From assembly GCA_021204715.1 (NCBI GenBank), contig JAJPYW010000203.1:1-8335 (forward strand): a stretch of DNA of 8,335 nucleotides, given 5' to 3'. Every line of letters begins with the position of its first letter. The stretch's first letter is position 1. A program made the position numbers and the translations under genes. The notes beneath the pieces were generated by a model that did not search any database, was not told where the DNA came from, and saw only the letters and a list, made by a program, of their open reading frames with translations. Below, piece after piece: positions 1 to 6,503 of this stretch. The DNA comes from Prevotellaceae bacterium. Lineage in GTDB: Bacteria; Bacteroidota; Bacteroidia; Bacteroidales; Bacteroidaceae.

Positions 1-916
1 TGGACTCACTGCCGCAAGTAAGCGCGCTGTGGCAGAAGCCGTAGGTGCAGTCTTCTATGATGACGCGCTCGTTGGCGCCGTTATCTTCGGCTTCGTCGGC
101 CCACGGGCCTTTGCCGCCTTTCAGGGCTATGGCATCGTCGTTGACCGACATGTAGCAGTTCTTCACCAAGATATCACTGCAGGCGTCTATGTCCAAGGCG
201 TCGGTGCTGGGCGCGGGTACGGGGCCGCCGGGAGAGGTGATGCGCAGGTTCAACAGCTTCACGTGGGTGCATTTGTACAGGTGGTTGGTCCAGAAGGGGG
301 AGTTGACCAAGCAAAGGCCTGATAGCTGCACGTCGTTGCTGTGGGAGATGTAGACCAAACGGGGACGCAGCTCGTCCATGTTGGTGCAGTCGGGGTTGAC
401 CTTGCGGCGCAACCAGAAGGAGCGCCAATAGCGTTCGCCGTTGCCGTTGATGGTGCCTTTGCCGGTCAGTGTGAAGCCGTCCACGTGGTCGGCGTTGACC
501 AAGGCGGCGAAGTATTGAAGGCTTTGTCCTTCCACGCGGGTGTCGACTATGGGGAAGTCGCTGATGTCGTCGCTGCCTTTCAACACGGCTCCTTCTGCAA
601 GGTAAAGGTGGGTGCCGGGCTTGAAGAACAGGGCGCCGCTAAGGTAGGTGCCTTGGGGAATGACGACCACGCCCCCACCCTCGCTTGCGGCGGCATCGAT
701 GGCCGACTGGATGGCCGCGGTCTGCAGCACGGTGCTGTCGTTCACCGCGCCGTAGGCGGTGATGTCGTAGGGCGTGCCAAGGTCGCTTAATTCGGGTATG
801 GTGTAGTCGTGGAACCAGTCGGGCACGGGCGTGCCGTCGGGGAAGAGGTCTTGTGCAAGGGCGGATGACGCGAGCAACGTGCCGCAAATAAAGGCTGTCA
901 GTTTCATTGTTTTCAT
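1..916 (-). CDS. Secreted GH28 polygalacturonase-type glycoside hydrolase (3' end cut by window edge)
   Basis: Seen: an open frame of 305 codons with no stop before the window edge. The first 22 residues look like a signal peptide ending in ALA-Q, so the enzyme is probably periplasmic or exported. The N-terminal block (about 48-115) has the AYGAVNDST, GGGVVVIPQGTYLSGALFF and LYLAEGAVLKGS strings typical of right-handed beta-helix pectinases. Known of GH28: an inverting mechanism with three aspartates and a histidine. Their likely equivalents are D239 in STDALDID, D260-D261 in NDDAIALKGG, and H296 in CHSALTCGSES. The RIK motif and the end of the helix would lie beyond the window. The usual N(T)D and GHG/SHG motifs are STD and CHS here, as in a divergent Bacteroidales branch. 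Start: position 916 gives MKTMKLTAF; position 907 is an alternative in-frame Met. It follows GH2 on the same strand after 162 bp filled by a 23-bp repeat array. GH28 membership is firm. The substrate (homogalacturonan, rhamnogalacturonan or other galacturonides) is inferred from the neighbours. Confidence 0.9.
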   Translation of the reverse strand, partial: MKTMKLTAFICGTLLASSALAQDLFPDGTPVPDWFHDYTIPELSDLGTPYDITAYGAVNDSTVLQTAAIQSAIDAAASEGGGVVVIPQGTYLSGALFFKPGTHLYLAEGAVLKGSDDISDFPIVDTRVEGQSLQYFAALVNADHVDGFTLTGKGTINGNGERYWRSFWLRRKVNPDCTNMDELRPRLVYISHSNDVQLSGLCLVNSPFWTNHLYKCTHVKLLNLRITSPGGPVPAPSTDALDIDACSDILVKNCYMSVNDDAIALKGGKGPWADEAEDNGANERVIIEDCTYGFCHSALTCGSES

Positions 917-1075
917 GATGGTATGGTTTGAATGAATGGGTTGTTTGTGTTGCATGTTATGGGTTGATTAACGCTTTGCCGGCGGGTTGATGTCTGCTTT
1001 ACTTGTATGTTGATGTCTGCTTTACTTATATGTTGTTATCTATTCCGCTGATGCTTCACTTCTTACTTTCCCGGC
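915..1075. repeat. Degenerate 23-bp tandem array, seven units, filling the GH2-GH28 gap
   Basis: Read on the plus strand, units begin at 915, 938, 961, 984, 1007, 1030 and 1053, each exactly 23 bp. The units at 984 and 1007 are nearly identical, sharing TTGATGTCTGCTTTACTT. The units at 938, 961 and 984 all begin GGGTTG, and those at 1007 and 1030 begin ATGTTG. The units at 961 and 1053 end CTTTGCCGGC and CTTTCCCGGC in the same phase. TTG sits at unit positions 4-6 in five of seven units, and T at position 8 in all seven. The first unit overlaps the GH28 start codon and the last ends three bases before the GH2 stop codon. The outer units (915, 1053) are weak and the inner five are clear. On the transcribed minus strand the array is A-rich. 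Confidence 0.75.
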
Positions 1076-1078
1076 GGC

Positions 1079-3982
1079 TTACTTGATGCTTTGCCTGAAG
1101 TCGAACAGCAGGTTGATGTGCAGGCCTTCGTCGCCTTGCTTGATGCGTATGTTGCCCGGCTGGCTGTGGGGGCCTTGTTGCTTGATGGGCTTGTAGGAAT
1201 CTATGGCAGGGATGTCGAGCAGGAACGAGATGTCGCCTTCGGGAAAGGCGGGCATGGTGTCTTTGGTTCTTCCTTGAGGCTCTTCGGGCGTGAAGACGCG
1301 GTAGTAGATACCGTCAGCACGCGAGTAGACGGTAAAGGGCGTGGCATCGCTCTCCAAGGTGGCCCAATAGACGTTGGCATGGTAGCCTTTGAATTCGGGG
1401 TATATCAGGTTTTCAAAGCTCTCGCCCGTTATGGTGTTGTTGTAGTCTTTGTGCCACACGCCATACTGCGTGCCTGCCAAGCGGTTCTTCCACACGCGGT
1501 AGGGGCCGCGCCCCATCCATGTCATGCCGGTGCACCGCTCTTCGGGATAGGTGAAGGTGAGTCCCAAGTTATATACTTCGGTGTCCATAAAGGCGTCGTC
1601 GAACCCGCCGCCGCCTTCGGCGCGGTTCAGCAAGAGGGCGTCCATGTAGAGCAAGCCGCGGTCGGTGAGCCGCCATACAATGGAATCGGCGGCACCTTGG
1701 TACTTGGCGCAGTAGATGGCTTCACTGTATGTACGGCGCACGTAGCTCTCCTCCGGACTATAACGCATCTTCATGCCCACGGCCACGGGACCGTCCTTCA
1801 ATGGTATCTCGATGTCGCCTGCCTTGACCGATGTGAGCAGGCCGGTGGCGGCGTCGAAAGTGACGGTGACGCGCTCGCTCTGCAGCACGATGGCACCGTC
1901 CGCTTGGGTGGCGGTGGCGGGCGGCAAGGCTTGCAAGGTCATGGGCACGCCGGCTGTCTTCCACTCCATGTAAGGCTTTGCCAAGCGGATGGGATAGGTC
2001 CACGTGCAGACGCTACGTCCTGCGTTGTCGAAGGCTTCCAACTCCAAGATGTCGCCTTCAAGGAAGTTGTCGGGCAGGTCGAAGCGGGCTTTTCCGGTCT
2101 CGCCGGGAGCGATGGCGGGCAGCCGCACTTCGCCTTGGGCCACTACCCTTTCAGGCTCTGATGGGTTTGCCATGGGCAGCTCGCAGGCGCGCACTTTGTA
2201 GGTCATGCGGCACCGGCTTAAATTGGTAAAGGTGTATTCGTTTGTCACGAAGAAGGTGCCGTCGAAATGGCTTGTTATGAGCAGCGGTTTCAGCTGTATG
2301 GGCGACCACTCACTGCGGATGGCATAGAAGCTGGCTTCCTTTTCACGGCGCGGGCCCAACACGCCGTCGGGCGCGTTGGAACGGTCGGAATCGAGTATGC
2401 CGCCTTTGTCCGCGCGCTTCACGGCTTCGTCCGAGAAGCACCATACGAAGCCGCCGGCAAACATGGGGTTGGTGGACCAACGGTCCCAAAAGCCGCGCAA
2501 GCCGGCACCGCCTCCTTGGTCGTACAGGGCGTGCATGAACTCGGTGGGCATGAATACTTTGTAGCCGTTTGTGAAGCGTGCCACGCCCGTCAGGTAGGCG
2601 GGATAATGGTGGGTGTCCAAGTCGTTGAAGTCGGCCCACGGGTGTATTACGTGGCGTTGCTGCAGCTTGTCGTAACGGGCGAACAAGGCGTCGGTGTCAT
2701 AGTTCCATCCGCCTTCATTGCCGTTGTCCCAAAGGATAATCGAGGGGTGGTTTACATCACGCTCTATCATCTCCTTGACAAGCTTTGCTCCCGTTTCGGT
2801 GTCGTAGCAGTTCTGCCATCCTGCCAATTCGTCCAAGTAGACGATGCCCAAGGAATCGCAGGCGTCCAAGAAATGCTCGTCGGGCGGATAGTGCGAGCGC
2901 ACGGCGTTCATGTTCATCTCCTTTACAAGCAAGGCGTCTTGCAGGCTCAAAGCGGCGGAGGTGGCGCGTCCGCCGTCTACAGAGAAGGAGTGGCGGTTCA
3001 CGCCTTTCATCACCAACTTGGTGCCGTTCAAGTAGAGGCCGTCCTGCGGGAAGAATTCAATGGTGCGGAAGCCGACGCGGGTGTCGCGCGTCTGTATCAC
3101 CTTTCCTTCGGGGTTCTTCAACTCCAAACGCGCCACGTAGAGGTTGGGATCTTCGGTTGTCCAAGGAAGCGCGCCGGCCCAACGGCTTTCCACCAACGGC
3201 TCGGTTTCCACCGCGTCTATTTTATAGGTTACAGTGGACCGGTTATCCACGGTGGAGAGGCTTTCCTTGCCGTCCAACGACTGCACGGAGAGTGTAAGTT
3301 CATAGCCCGCGGCACCGCCTTCCATCTCTACGGACGCGCGCAGTGTGCCGTCGCAAGCGGCGTCCAACACCACGTGACGCATGTTTACATCGGGCACCAC
3401 TTCAAGCCATACGGGGCGGTAGATGCCGCCGTATAGCCACCAATCGGCCTTGCGTTCGGCCGCGTTGATGGACTTGTTGGCCGACTCTTTGGCTACCTTT
3501 ACTTCCAACGTGTTCTTCTTTCCTGCTTTGAGCAAGTCTGTAATGTCGTAGCTGAAACGATAGAAGCCGCCTTGGTGCATGTCGCCCGCAGGCTTGCCGT
3601 TGACAAAGACTTCGGTGTCGGTCATCACGCCGTCGAAATAGAGCTTCACACGCCCGCTATTTGACGCGCGCGGGTCGTTGAACGTGCAGCGGTATGTGCC
3701 GCTCTCGTCGCTGGGACGGGCGCCTTTCACGGTGTACCATCTGCCGTAGGTGTACTCGCCAAAGCCCTGCAGCTCCCAGTTGCAGGGCACTTCTATCTTT
3801 TTCCATTTGCCGCTGTTCTGCCCGGCCGAGCAATAGAAGTCCCACGTGCGTGTGTCGTCAATGCCTGTGCCCGACAAGTAGATGCGTTCGGGGTGCGGGG
3901 CTTGTGCCTGCACCGTGCTTGTGCCGCTTGCAAGGAGCGTGGCCAACGCCACTGCCATTCCCGTCCATTTGTTTGTTGCCAT
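1079..3982 (-). CDS. Secreted GH2 beta-galactosidase, LacZ-like
   Basis: 967 residues, near the size of E. coli LacZ. A signal peptide (about 1-27, ending VQAQA) predicts export. Domain order by eye: N-terminal sugar-binding jelly roll (about 33-195), immunoglobulin-like domain (about 197-305), TIM barrel (about 310-560), a further beta domain (about 565-670), and a C-terminal Bgal_small-type domain (about 690-960) with the LacZ-like string WMGRGPY at 822-828. Barrel landmarks are MKGVNRHSFSVDGG (325-338), RSHYPPDEHFLDACDSLGI, the acid/base E423 in GNEGG, and the nucleophile E481 in PTEFMHALYD, followed by GGFVWCFSDEA. Known of the family: retaining hydrolysis of terminal beta-galactosides, though GH2 also includes glucuronidases and mannosidases. 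The small domain and the barrel motifs favour galactosidase. It lies 210 bp downstream of the reductase and 162 bp upstream of GH28, probably in one transcription unit, and would remove galactose from pectic side chains or released oligosaccharides. The start at 3982 directly precedes the signal peptide. No truncation or frameshift is seen. Confidence 0.93.
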   Translation of the reverse strand: MATNKWTGMAVALATLLASGTSTVQAQAPHPERIYLSGTGIDDTRTWDFYCSAGQNSGKWKKIEVPCNWELQGFGEYTYGRWYTVKGARPSDESGTYRCTFNDPRASNSGRVKLYFDGVMTDTEVFVNGKPAGDMHQGGFYRFSYDITDLLKAGKKNTLEVKVAKESANKSINAAERKADWWLYGGIYRPVWLEVVPDVNMRHVVLDAACDGTLRASVEMEGGAAGYELTLSVQSLDGKESLSTVDNRSTVTYKIDAVETEPLVESRWAGALPWTTEDPNLYVARLELKNPEGKVIQTRDTRVGFRTIEFFPQDGLYLNGTKLVMKGVNRHSFSVDGGRATSAALSLQDALLVKEMNMNAVRSHYPPDEHFLDACDSLGIVYLDELAGWQNCYDTETGAKLVKEMIERDVNHPSIILWDNGNEGGWNYDTDALFARYDKLQQRHVIHPWADFNDLDTHHYPAYLTGVARFTNGYKVFMPTEFMHALYDQGGGAGLRGFWDRWSTNPMFAGGFVWCFSDEAVKRADKGGILDSDRSNAPDGVLGPRREKEASFYAIRSEWSPIQLKPLLITSHFDGTFFVTNEYTFTNLSRCRMTYKVRACELPMANPSEPERVVAQGEVRLPAIAPGETGKARFDLPDNFLEGDILELEAFDNAGRSVCTWTYPIRLAKPYMEWKTAGVPMTLQALPPATATQADGAIVLQSERVTVTFDAATGLLTSVKAGDIEIPLKDGPVAVGMKMRYSPEESYVRRTYSEAIYCAKYQGAADSIVWRLTDRGLLYMDALLLNRAEGGGGFDDAFMDTEVYNLGLTFTYPEERCTGMTWMGRGPYRVWKNRLAGTQYGVWHKDYNNTITGESFENLIYPEFKGYHANVYWATLESDATPFTVYSRADGIYYRVFTPEEPQGRTKDTMPAFPEGDISFLLDIPAIDSYKPIKQQGPHSQPGNIRIKQGDEGLHINLLFDFRQSIK

Positions 3983-4021
3983 GTTCTGTATCGTTTTTTG
4001 CGGATGATGCCGCAGCGTTCT

Positions 4022-4131
4022 CCTTTATTATATAGTAGCTTTACCTTTATTATATAGCAGCCTTACCTTTAATATACATCAGCCTCTCCTTTATTATATA
4101 TCAACATCTCCTTTAATCTATAGCAGCCCAT
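4022..4131. repeat. Degenerate 22-bp tandem array, five units, in the GH2 leader
   Basis: On the plus strand CCTTTA recurs at 4022, 4044, 4066, 4088 and 4110, so the spacing is exactly 22 bp each time. Typical unit content is CCTTTATTATATAGCAGCC plus three variable bases. The last bases vary (TTA, TCT, CAT), and the AT core varies between TTATATAG, ATATACAT and ATCTATAG. Weaker in-phase resemblance continues on the right to about 4153 (CTTT... AAGCGG) and on the left into 4000-4021 (GCAGCG). On the coding (minus) strand the array reads as AT-rich units ending in ATAAAGG, ending 39 bp before the GH2 start codon. With its flanks it makes up most of the 210-bp gap between the reductase and GH2. 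The rest of the gap holds a 16-bp palindrome and a GC-rich patch, and no gene. Confidence 0.85.
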
Positions 4132-4132
4132 T

Positions 4133-4148
4133 CTTTGTACGTACAAAG
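4133..4148. promoter_or_regulatory. Perfect 16-bp palindrome between reductase and GH2 genes
   Basis: CTTTGTACGTACAAAG is its own reverse complement over all 16 bases. It sits two bases beyond the last clear unit of the 22-bp array, 151 bp upstream of the GH2 start and 45 bp after the reductase stop. Perfect uninterrupted symmetry suits a dimeric DNA-binding protein better than an RNA hairpin, which would need a loop. No regulator gene is in the window, so an operator role is only an inference. The first half lies in phase as a possible sixth, diverged repeat unit, so it could also be a chance product of the array. Confidence 0.35.
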
Positions 4149-4192
4149 CGGTCGGCTTTACCTTGAAAGAGCGGGCGCCCGCCCACCCTTTT

Positions 4193-5194
4193 TTACCGCA
4201 GTATGCGCGCTATCTCTTCCAACTCTTCGGCCGTGAACGTGGTGTTCTCTATGGCTTTCAAGTTGTCGTCAATCTGTGCCACCGAGCTGGCGCCGATGAT
4301 GACCGATGTGACTTGCGCGTCTTTCAACAACCAAGCCAAGGCCATTTCAGCCAAGGTTTGTCCCCGCCGGCGGGCCACTTCGTTCAAGGCGGTGATTTGC
4401 GCGAGCAAGGTGTCAGTCAACGCTTCCCGCTTCAAGAACTTGCCTTTGGCCATGCGGGAACCGTCGGGCACGCCGTGCAGGTAACGGTCGGTGAGCAGGC
4501 CTTGTGCCAAAGGCGAGAAGGCGATGAAACCGGTGCCGTTTTCCTTGTTCAAGGAGAAGATGCCTTCGGCTTCGGGCTTGCGGTCAAGCAGGTTGTAGCG
4601 CCCTTGGTAGAGCAGGCAATGCACGTCGCGCCGGGCCAAGTAGCGGTAGGCGAAGCGGGCGGCTTCCAAGGGATACTTGGAGATGCCCACATAGAGGGCC
4701 TTGCCTTGACGCACGATGTCGACCATCGCCTGCAAGGTCTCTTCAAGCGGCGTCACGGGGTCGTAGCGGTGGCTGTAGAAGATGTCCACATACTCCAAGT
4801 GCATGCGCCGCAGGCTTTGGTCGAGACTGCTCATCAAGTGCTTGCGCGAGCCCCACTCGCCGTAAGGACCGGGCCATATATCGTGCCCGGCTTTGGTGGA
4901 GATGAACAGCTCGTCGCGGTAAGGCAGGAACGATTTCTTCATTACTTGCCCGAAGGTCTCTTCGGCCGAGCCGTAAGAAGGGCCGTAGTTGTTGGCCAAG
5001 TCGAAGTGGGTGATGCCGCGGTCGAAAGCGTGGTGCAGCATGGCTTGGGAAACAGCGAAGGTGTTCACATCGCCGAAGTTGTGCCACAAGCCCAACGAGA
5101 TGGCGGGCAGCAGCACGCCGCTTTTACCGGCGCGGCGGTAGTCCATTCCGGTTTCATACCGGTCGGGTGCCGGCGAGTAGACGGGATTGATCAT
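4193..5194 (-). CDS. Aldo/keto reductase, YghZ / L-glyceraldehyde 3-phosphate reductase type
   Basis: 333 residues from the chosen start, with no signal peptide, so cytosolic. NADPH-dependent aldo/keto reductases reduce small aldehydes and ketones on a TIM barrel. The catalytic tetrad is visible: D65 and Y70 in FDLANNYGP, K101 in STKAG, and H142 in FYSHR. Cofactor-site strings are FSPLAQGLLT (226-235) and IIGASSVAQIDDN near the C terminus. From memory, YRRAGKSG, LPAISLGLWHNFGDVN, WPGPYG, SLDQSLRRM and YVDIFYSHR match E. coli YghZ (Gpr, AKR14) closely; that enzyme acts on L-glyceraldehyde 3-phosphate and methylglyoxal. An upstream in-frame Met at 5260 would add 22 residues, but these are encoded inside the hairpin-rich repeat and have no counterpart in YghZ, so 5194 is preferred. 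It lies between secreted hydrolases and may reduce an aldehyde from sugar or uronate breakdown, such as lactaldehyde from rhamnose. That substrate is a guess. Confidence 0.88.
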   Translation of the reverse strand: MINPVYSPAPDRYETGMDYRRAGKSGVLLPAISLGLWHNFGDVNTFAVSQAMLHHAFDRGITHFDLANNYGPSYGSAEETFGQVMKKSFLPYRDELFISTKAGHDIWPGPYGEWGSRKHLMSSLDQSLRRMHLEYVDIFYSHRYDPVTPLEETLQAMVDIVRQGKALYVGISKYPLEAARFAYRYLARRDVHCLLYQGRYNLLDRKPEAEGIFSLNKENGTGFIAFSPLAQGLLTDRYLHGVPDGSRMAKGKFLKREALTDTLLAQITALNEVARRRGQTLAEMALAWLLKDAQVTSVIIGASSVAQIDDNLKAIENTTFTAEELEEIARILR

Positions 5195-5223
5195 ATAGTC
5201 ACTATCTATGGTTGTTATAGGGC

Positions 5224-5249
5224 GGGGGTGTGTCAAAAGACACATCCCC
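5224..5249 (-). promoter_or_regulatory. Strong hairpin in the reductase leader
   Basis: An 11-bp stem with one G-T mismatch (a wobble or A-C pair, depending on the strand) encloses a four-base loop, AAAA on plus and TTTT on minus. On the transcribed minus strand it ends 29 bases before the reductase start codon. Four bases of its distal arm (5246-5249), and the T at 5245, are shared with the small hairpin at 5245-5257, so the two structures cannot form together. No run of U follows on the minus strand, so it is not a classical intrinsic terminator. It may be a processing or stability element that sets the level of the reductase relative to GH43. Confidence 0.4.
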
Positions 5250-5362
5250 TTCGGGGACATTGCTTGACCACCCCTCCAAACCTCCCCTTATATGGGAGGC
5301 TTGGTCGGCCTTCGGCCTCCGAAGAGCCTTTTTCTTGGTATTATTCAAGTTTTGACACATCC
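5224..5362. mobile_element. MITE/REP-like hairpin-rich intergenic element with inverted ends
   Basis: The left end reads GTGTGTCAAAA and the right end TTTTGACACATCC; TGTGTCAAAA (5229-5238) and TTTTGACACA (5350-5359) are perfect inverted repeats about 130 bp apart. Inside are several short hairpins: GGGGGTGTGTC-AAAA-GACACATCCCC (5224-5249), TCCCC-TTC-GGGGA (5245-5257), CCTCCC...GGGAGG around 5281-5299, and GGCC-TTC-GGCC around 5307-5317. The composition (ACCCCTCCAAACCTCCCC followed by GGGAGGC) resembles intergenic repeats that I recall as scattered through Bacteroidales genomes. There is no coding capacity and no clear target-site duplication. It occupies most of the 199-bp gap between GH43 and the reductase. 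It could be a non-autonomous element, or simply a terminator/processing region between the two genes. Confidence 0.5.
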
Positions 5363-5393
5363 TCGCCGGTTGTTTCGTTTCTTCGCGACGTTG

Positions 5394-6503
5394 TCACGGC
5401 TTCTCCACGTAGGGCGTGCCGTCTGCATCGAATTGCACGGGCAGCCACAAGTATTCGGAATACTTCAAGTTCTGCGGTTTCCATATATCGGCCATGAAGA
5501 GGAACCCGCCGTCGGGCAACGGCAACACGTAGGTGCTCTGCGCGCCGAACGTCAGCTCGCTACCCTCGCCCCGGCAGGGGTTGGGATGCTTTGTCCACGG
5601 CCCCCAAATAGAGGGCGCGGAGTAGAGACGGGCCTCGTTGGGCGCCCAGCCGGTGCAGCCGGATGTAATGAGCCAATAGGTGCCGTCGTGCTTGAAGATA
5701 GCGGGCGCTTCGTTGTGACCGGTGGGCGCCACACGGATGTAACGTCCCGAGTGGGTGGTGAAATCGTCGGAGAGCTCGGCTATCTGCAGTGTGAGGTTTT
5801 CTTCGGACGCGTAGATGTGGTAGGCCTTGCCGTCGTCGTCTACATAGAGTGTCATGTCGCGCTCCATCTGCCCGCCTTCCAAGTCGCGCAGGGTGAAACA
5901 ACCCTCTTGCACGGCTTGTATCCACTCGGGCGTCCACTCTTTATATGCGGTGACGTTCCATGAGCGGGAACGTTGTTCTTCGGTCATGTTCTCCGGATAG
6001 ATGCCGGGATTGGCGCGGCCTGAACCAAGGTAGCGGTAAGGGCCGGTGGGCGTGTCGCTCACGGCTACCGCCGAGCGCGCGGCTTCGTATCCGTGTGCTT
6101 TCAACTCCAAGTGGAACCACAGCACGAATTGTTTTGTTTTGGGATTGTATATCACCTTGGGGCGCTCGATAACGCAACCGCGCTCAATGTCGACGCCCGG
6201 CTCTTCGGAGACGCGGAACACCAATCCCTCGTTCTTCCATGTATGCAGGTCGTCCGATGAGTAGCAGGTAACGCCGTCTTGCCCCTCTTGGTATTGTTCG
6301 GGACGGTGCTCGCCGAACCAATAGTAACGGCCTCCGTATTTCAAGATGCCGCAGCCGTGGGCGTTGATGTAGGCGCCGTCGGTATCGGTCCAAGTGGAAT
6401 CGGGCCATTGTTCAGCCGTTGTTGAAGACTTTTCGTTAAGGCCGGCTCCCGCCGCGGGCAGGAGGCATAATGCCAATGCACAAAGGATAAAGAATCTTTT
6501 CAT
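5394..6503 (-). CDS. Secreted GH43-family hydrolase, exo-beta-1,3-galactanase-like subgroup
   Basis: 369 residues with a signal peptide (about 1-20, ending PAAGA), single catalytic domain, no extra carbohydrate-binding module. The five-bladed propeller signature is clear: INAHGCGILKYGGRYYWFGEH (about 46-66), CYSSDDLHTWKNEGLVF, ERPKVIYN, a probable pKa-modulating aspartate D216 in ERDMTLYVDDDGKAY, and the probable general acid E265 in HNEAPAIF. Most GH43 enzymes have an Asp base near the N terminus; here that place reads INAHG with no Asp. Known for the exo-beta-1,3-galactanase group (subfamilies such as GH43_24 and GH43_34): the same loss, with Glu or Gln residues proposed to compensate. E113 (ERPKV) and Q322 (GAQSTYVLPL) are the likely equivalents. 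So beta-galactosidase or galactanase action on arabinogalactan or pectic side chains is favoured over arabinofuranosidase or xylosidase. It is first in the minus-strand cluster. The start at 6503 adjoins the signal peptide and is part of the upstream repeat. Confidence 0.87.
   Translation of the reverse strand: MKRFFILCALALCLLPAAGAGLNEKSSTTAEQWPDSTWTDTDGAYINAHGCGILKYGGRYYWFGEHRPEQYQEGQDGVTCYSSDDLHTWKNEGLVFRVSEEPGVDIERGCVIERPKVIYNPKTKQFVLWFHLELKAHGYEAARSAVAVSDTPTGPYRYLGSGRANPGIYPENMTEEQRSRSWNVTAYKEWTPEWIQAVQEGCFTLRDLEGGQMERDMTLYVDDDGKAYHIYASEENLTLQIAELSDDFTTHSGRYIRVAPTGHNEAPAIFKHDGTYWLITSGCTGWAPNEARLYSAPSIWGPWTKHPNPCRGEGSELTFGAQSTYVLPLPDGGFLFMADIWKPQNLKYSEYLWLPVQFDADGTPYVEKP

Noticed and set aside
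976..1078. CCGGCGG repeats at 978-985 and 1071-1077 as possible insertion-element ends
   Set aside because: They are direct, short, and explained by the 23-bp periodicity, four units apart.
1091..3436. Two plus-strand open frames of 356 and 389 codons (1091-2161 and 2267-3436) opposite GH2
   Set aside because: They are in the mirrored codon phase of GH2 and stay open because of codon bias. The GH2 frame is full length with all family landmarks.
4165..4192. Intrinsic terminator after the reductase (GCGGGCGCCCGC, 4171-4182)
   Set aside because: The palindrome leaves only a four-base stem once a loop is allowed, and on the minus strand it is followed by TCTTTC, not a run of T. The T-run is on the plus side, where no gene ends.
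5195..5260. 22-residue N-terminal extension of the reductase from the Met at 5260
   Set aside because: The extension is encoded partly by the hairpin of the repeat element and has no counterpart in YghZ, whose start aligns with the Met at 5194.
4163..5497. 444-codon open frame on the plus strand opposite the reductase
   Set aside because: It is codon-aligned with the reductase, which carries the complete catalytic tetrad and family motifs. The plus-strand product has no recognisable motif and runs on through the hairpin-rich repeat.
6465..6503. Lipoprotein signal in the GH43 enzyme (Cys at residues 8 and 13)
   Set aside because: Both cysteines fall within the hydrophobic core, too close to the N terminus for a lipobox. 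A later AGA site fits ordinary signal peptidase cleavage.
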